A stretch of DNA of 42,816 nucleotides from Akkermansia sp. (GTDB taxonomy: Bacteria; Verrucomicrobiota; Verrucomicrobiia; Verrucomicrobiales; Akkermansiaceae): contig JAUNRE010000010.1 in the NCBI GenBank assembly GCA_030535795.1, positions 1 to 42,816 of the forward strand, in the 5' to 3' direction. Positions 40,109 to 42,816 of the stretch are shown piece after piece. The notes beneath the pieces are model-generated. The model worked only from the letters and a program-made list of their open reading frames with translations, searched no databases and was not told the DNA's origin. Numbering within the stretch: the stretch's first letter is position 1; each line of letters opens with the position of its first letter. A program made the position numbers and the translations under genes.

Positions 40109-42642
40109 TGCGGCCGGCACTCCCCATAGAAGCCATACGGCCAGATGTGGTACGCGCTGCCCGCGAACCGGGCTTCTGCGTGCTGCTGAGCGCTCCCACG
40201 GGTAGCGGCAAATCCACCCGCGTGCCGCTGATGCTGGACGAGGCAGGTGTAGCAGAGCGAGGCTGCATCATCGTTGTCCAGCCTCGTCGTCTTGCTGCCC
40301 GTTTACTAGCAGGCTATGTGGCCAAGCAATACCCATGCCGGCTCGGGGGCGAAGTGGGCTACACCGTGCGTTTCGACTCCCGCTGCAGCGAAGCTACGCG
40401 CATCTTGTACGTGACGGATGGTATACTGGAACGACGCCTGACAGAAGACCCACAGCTGCGGGGCGTCAGTGCCGTGGTGTTTGACGAAGTGCACGAGCGA
40501 CGCCTCTCCGGCGACCTCTGCCTGGCGAGGGTGCTGGAACTACAGCGAGGCGCTCGCCCCGACATGGGGGTGTTTGTCATGTCTGCCACGCTGGAGCTGG
40601 ATAAACTGCAAGGGTACTTGCCGCAAGCGACGGTGTTGCGAGCCGAAGGCAGACTCTACCCGGTGGAGGTAAGCTACCGGCCGCCCGTCCTTACCCGCGA
40701 CAGCCGCGGCTATGTATCAACACCGCCCGTATGGGAACAATGCGCCGGAGCTGTCAAGAGCCTGCTGGAGCAGCCGGATTGCGGCGATGTGCTGGTATTC
40801 CTTCCCGGAGCCTATGAGATACGCCGCACCGTGGAAATACTGGAGCAAGTAGGGTGGATGCGCGGACGCGATGTCTACGCCCTGCACGGCCAGCTCACCC
40901 CCGAGGCACAGGCGCGAGCCGTGGAATGCGGCGAGCGCCCGCGCGTCATCGTTTCCACAAATATCGCCGAAACATCGCTCACCATTGAAGGTGTGCGCTC
41001 CGTTGTCGACAGCGGCACAGCCAGAGAAGCACGATGGGATGCCCGCCGTGGTCTGAGCACGCTGCATATTGTGCCGATATCGCAAGCACAGGCGGAACAA
41101 CGCGCCGGACGTGCCGGGCGACTGGGACCGGGGCGCTGCATTCGCCTGTGGAGCGAGACTGAACACCGCCGCCGCCAGCCATTCCCCGCACCCGAGGTAC
41201 ACCGAGCGGACATTTCCCAGGCTTTTCTCAACCTGCTGGCTTGGGGGTGCCGTGGCTTGGAGGGTATAAAGCGCTTTGACTGGCCGGATGCTCCTACGGA
41301 GGACGCCACGGCACGAGCATGGATGCTCTTGCAGGAGCTGGGAGCCATTAACGCGGACGGCAGCTTGAGCGCCATCGGGAAACAAATGCTGCACTACCCC
41401 CTCACGCCCGTGTTGGCTCGACTGATGGTAGCCGGGCACGAGTATGGCTGCGAAACGGAAGCCGCCGTCATGGCCGCCTTGCTTCAGGGCGAAAACGTTG
41501 CGCTGGCCTCGGGGCTGAGTGATAAACTGTACGAGGATAGTGATTATTCGGATTTTCAGGCAGAATGGCGTGCGGTAGAGACTGCCTACCGACTGCGCTA
41601 TGATGCAGGAGAATGCAACCGCCTGGGAATCATGGCGAGAGCCGCCCGCGAAGTGATGTCTGCCTGCCGACAGATACACCGCCACGACAGGATAGAACCG
41701 GACTTTGTTGCTAAGCGTGATGCCGTGGTGGCAGCTCTGCTCCGCGCCCTGCCGGCAAATGTTGCTGCCCGCAACAGCACGGCCACCGGCACGGCGCGAC
41801 TCACCGACCGCAGAAGCGGCAAGATTGCTTCCCCCATCGGAGCTGAGTCAGATATTTTCCTCGCGGCTGAAATAGCCGAAATCGGCGGCAAGGGCGTTGA
41901 AACTCGCATCTCCCGTTGCACCCGATTGAGTATAGACGACTTACCCACGCACGAAGACGATGTGGCGCACTATGATACCACCCGCAAACGCGTGCTCAAT
42001 ATGCACCGCGTGCTCTACCGTGATTTGGTGATTTCCGAAAAGGAAACGGGGGATGCGCATCCTGATTTAGCTGCGCCGCAGCTGGCGGATAGAGTCATAC
42101 GCGGAGAGTTGCGACTGGAAGGCTGGGATGGCCACGTGCTGCAATGGATTAACCGCCTCACATGCCTGCGGCAGGCAATGCCGGAACTCGAAATGCCCGA
42201 GTTCGGCGAGGACGAGAGACTGGTAGCCATCACCATGCTCTGTGAAGGGGCTGTATGCTACAAGGATATCGCCACGCGCCCCGTCCTGCCGATTCTGGCG
42301 GAGTGCCTGTCACCATGGCAGAAAGAATGCCTGAATCGCTATGCACCCAAAGCCATTCGTCTGCCCAACGGACGCGAGGTCAAGCTGCTGTACCGCGAAG
42401 ACGGCACGCCCACCTTCGGTCTGAAATGCCAGCTGCTATTCGGTGTGCCGACAACGCCCACCATCGCAGACGGACGCGTAAAGTGCCTCATTGAGATTTT
42501 GGCACCCAATCAACGGCCCTATCAGACGACGTCTGATCTTGTTTCTTTCTGGAACAATGGCTATCCGCAGATGAAAAAGGACCTTGCCGGCCGATACCCC
42601 AGACACGATTGGCCCGATAAAGCCCCAGATGCCAAGGGATGA
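40108..42642 (+). CDS. hrpB: ATP-dependent helicase HrpB
   Basis: An 844-residue DEAH/RHA-type helicase, normal for HrpB (about 820). Motif I APTGSGKST (29-37), Ia QPRRLAA (58-64), II DEVHER (126-131), III MSATL (158-162), V STNIAETSLTI (about 282-292), VI QAEQRAGRAGR (about 330-340). The winged-helix/ratchet region follows and the C-terminal HrpB domain ends with LAPNQRPYQTTSDL and a YP-x-x-KKDL-x-GRYPRHDWP stretch, which is diagnostic of HrpB. Cellular role is poorly defined. Coupled by one-base overlap to the upstream secreted protein, an unusual pairing. Confidence 0.95.
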   Translation: MRPALPIEAIRPDVVRAAREPGFCVLLSAPTGSGKSTRVPLMLDEAGVAERGCIIVVQPRRLAARLLAGYVAKQYPCRLGGEVGYTVRFDSRCSEATRILYVTDGILERRLTEDPQLRGVSAVVFDEVHERRLSGDLCLARVLELQRGARPDMGVFVMSATLELDKLQGYLPQATVLRAEGRLYPVEVSYRPPVLTRDSRGYVSTPPVWEQCAGAVKSLLEQPDCGDVLVFLPGAYEIRRTVEILEQVGWMRGRDVYALHGQLTPEAQARAVECGERPRVIVSTNIAETSLTIEGVRSVVDSGTAREARWDARRGLSTLHIVPISQAQAEQRAGRAGRLGPGRCIRLWSETEHRRRQPFPAPEVHRADISQAFLNLLAWGCRGLEGIKRFDWPDAPTEDATARAWMLLQELGAINADGSLSAIGKQMLHYPLTPVLARLMVAGHEYGCETEAAVMAALLQGENVALASGLSDKLYEDSDYSDFQAEWRAVETAYRLRYDAGECNRLGIMARAAREVMSACRQIHRHDRIEPDFVAKRDAVVAALLRALPANVAARNSTATGTARLTDRRSGKIASPIGAESDIFLAAEIAEIGGKGVETRISRCTRLSIDDLPTHEDDVAHYDTTRKRVLNMHRVLYRDLVISEKETGDAHPDLAAPQLADRVIRGELRLEGWDGHVLQWINRLTCLRQAMPELEMPEFGEDERLVAITMLCEGAVCYKDIATRPVLPILAECLSPWQKECLNRYAPKAIRLPNGREVKLLYREDGTPTFGLKCQLLFGVPTTPTIADGRVKCLIEILAPNQRPYQTTSDLVSFWNNGYPQMKKDLAGRYPRHDWPDKAPDAKG

Positions 42643-42816
42643 ATCCGCAGTTGAACGACTCTTTTTTTGATACGCGTTGGAGCAATTGGAGGCTTAGACC
42701 CATGATGATAGCTAAATTGATGTTTGTCTACATTTACAATCTACAATTGACAAAGTTCAAGTTTCGCTCGGATGTCTTAGCTACGCATACCCGCGGGCAA
42801 CAGCCCGCCGAATTGG
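42643..42816. other. Unassigned region at the window end with two inverted repeats
   Basis: No gene is seen. A seven-T run at 42662-42668 follows the hrpB stop without a clear stem before it. The region is AT-rich to about 42760. TTTGTC (42723-42728) and GACAAA (42749-42754) form an inverted repeat, and a consensus TTGACA at 42747-42752 has no convincing -10 box. At 42793-42808 a perfect 6-bp stem closes an AACA loop (GCGGGC and complement). The region continues past the window and may lead into another gene. Confidence 0.4.

Noticed and set aside
38651-40120. Minus-strand open frame of 489 codons opposite the thioredoxin-like gene
   Set aside because: Antisense shadow. The plus-strand gene has a signal peptide and a perfect TATAAT.
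42747-42775. Promoter with TTGACA at the window end
   Set aside because: No acceptable -10 box at 16-18 bp (GGATGT), and no gene start is visible before the window ends.
1-42816. CRISPR array, tRNA, rRNA, transposase or phage genes
   Set aside because: No regularly spaced repeats, no T-loop or cloverleaf signals and no recombinase motifs were seen on reading both strands. A covariance search would be needed to exclude small RNAs.

Overview
The window looks like a chromosomal stretch from a Gram-negative, GC-moderate bacterium. It encodes an RND pump, lipoprotein and signal-peptide proteins, and scattered housekeeping genes. I see no phage, insertion sequence, tRNA, rRNA or CRISPR array. The gene style (Gld-type ABC operon with a DUF4340 partner, many small secreted proteins of unknown family, almost no Shine-Dalgarno sequences) suggests the PVC group, perhaps Verrucomicrobiota near Akkermansia. 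That placement is inference, not proof.

Layout. (1) 57-6322, minus strand: an efflux operon with a tandem-duplicated periplasmic adaptor, an HAE-1 type RND pump and a secreted histidine-tailed protein. (2) 6394-17471, minus strand: a long operon with a Gld-like ABC ATPase, ABC-2 permease, GldG-like and DUF4340 proteins, then prmA, tsaB, a YkgJ-like protein and a very large ABC half-transporter with a helical N-terminus and FHA-like middle. (3) 17674-19971, plus strand: OsmC, a membrane protein, a Pro/Gln-rich lipoprotein and TlyA. (4) 19980-25970, mostly minus strand: aroK, a small membrane protein (plus), an alpha/beta hydrolase, a secreted protein, an RNA m5C methyltransferase, a ROK kinase and MutL. 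(5) 26133-32276: def (plus), a squalene/phytoene synthase (minus), two tandem secreted paralogues, then nadA, a MidA-like methyltransferase and a MenE-like ligase (plus). (6) 32341-37514, minus strand: an RpiB-GlyA fusion, a repeat protein, an ankyrin protein and an MFS transporter. (7) 37693-42642, plus strand: a second repeat protein, a thioredoxin-like protein and HrpB helicase.

The strongest signal not explained by gene content is how genes start. Most first genes of a transcription unit have a sigma70-like promoter (TTGxxx, 16-18 bp, TAxxxT) whose -10 box ends only 5-11 bp before the start codon. In six cases the gap is 5 or 6 bp, so the transcript would begin at or within about two bases of the ATG. 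Nearly all genes, including those inside operons, lack a Shine-Dalgarno sequence. Other points of interest are the RpiB-GlyA fusion, the double adaptor, a new-looking repeat shared by two secreted proteins, a MutL without its endonuclease motifs, a ROK kinase without its zinc site, and a canonical terminator for def buried inside the opposing synthase gene.

No gap between genes exceeds 300 bases. The largest are 17472-17673, 37515-37692, 42643-42816, 25971-26132 and 27580-27709. All but 42643-42816 hold promoters listed below.
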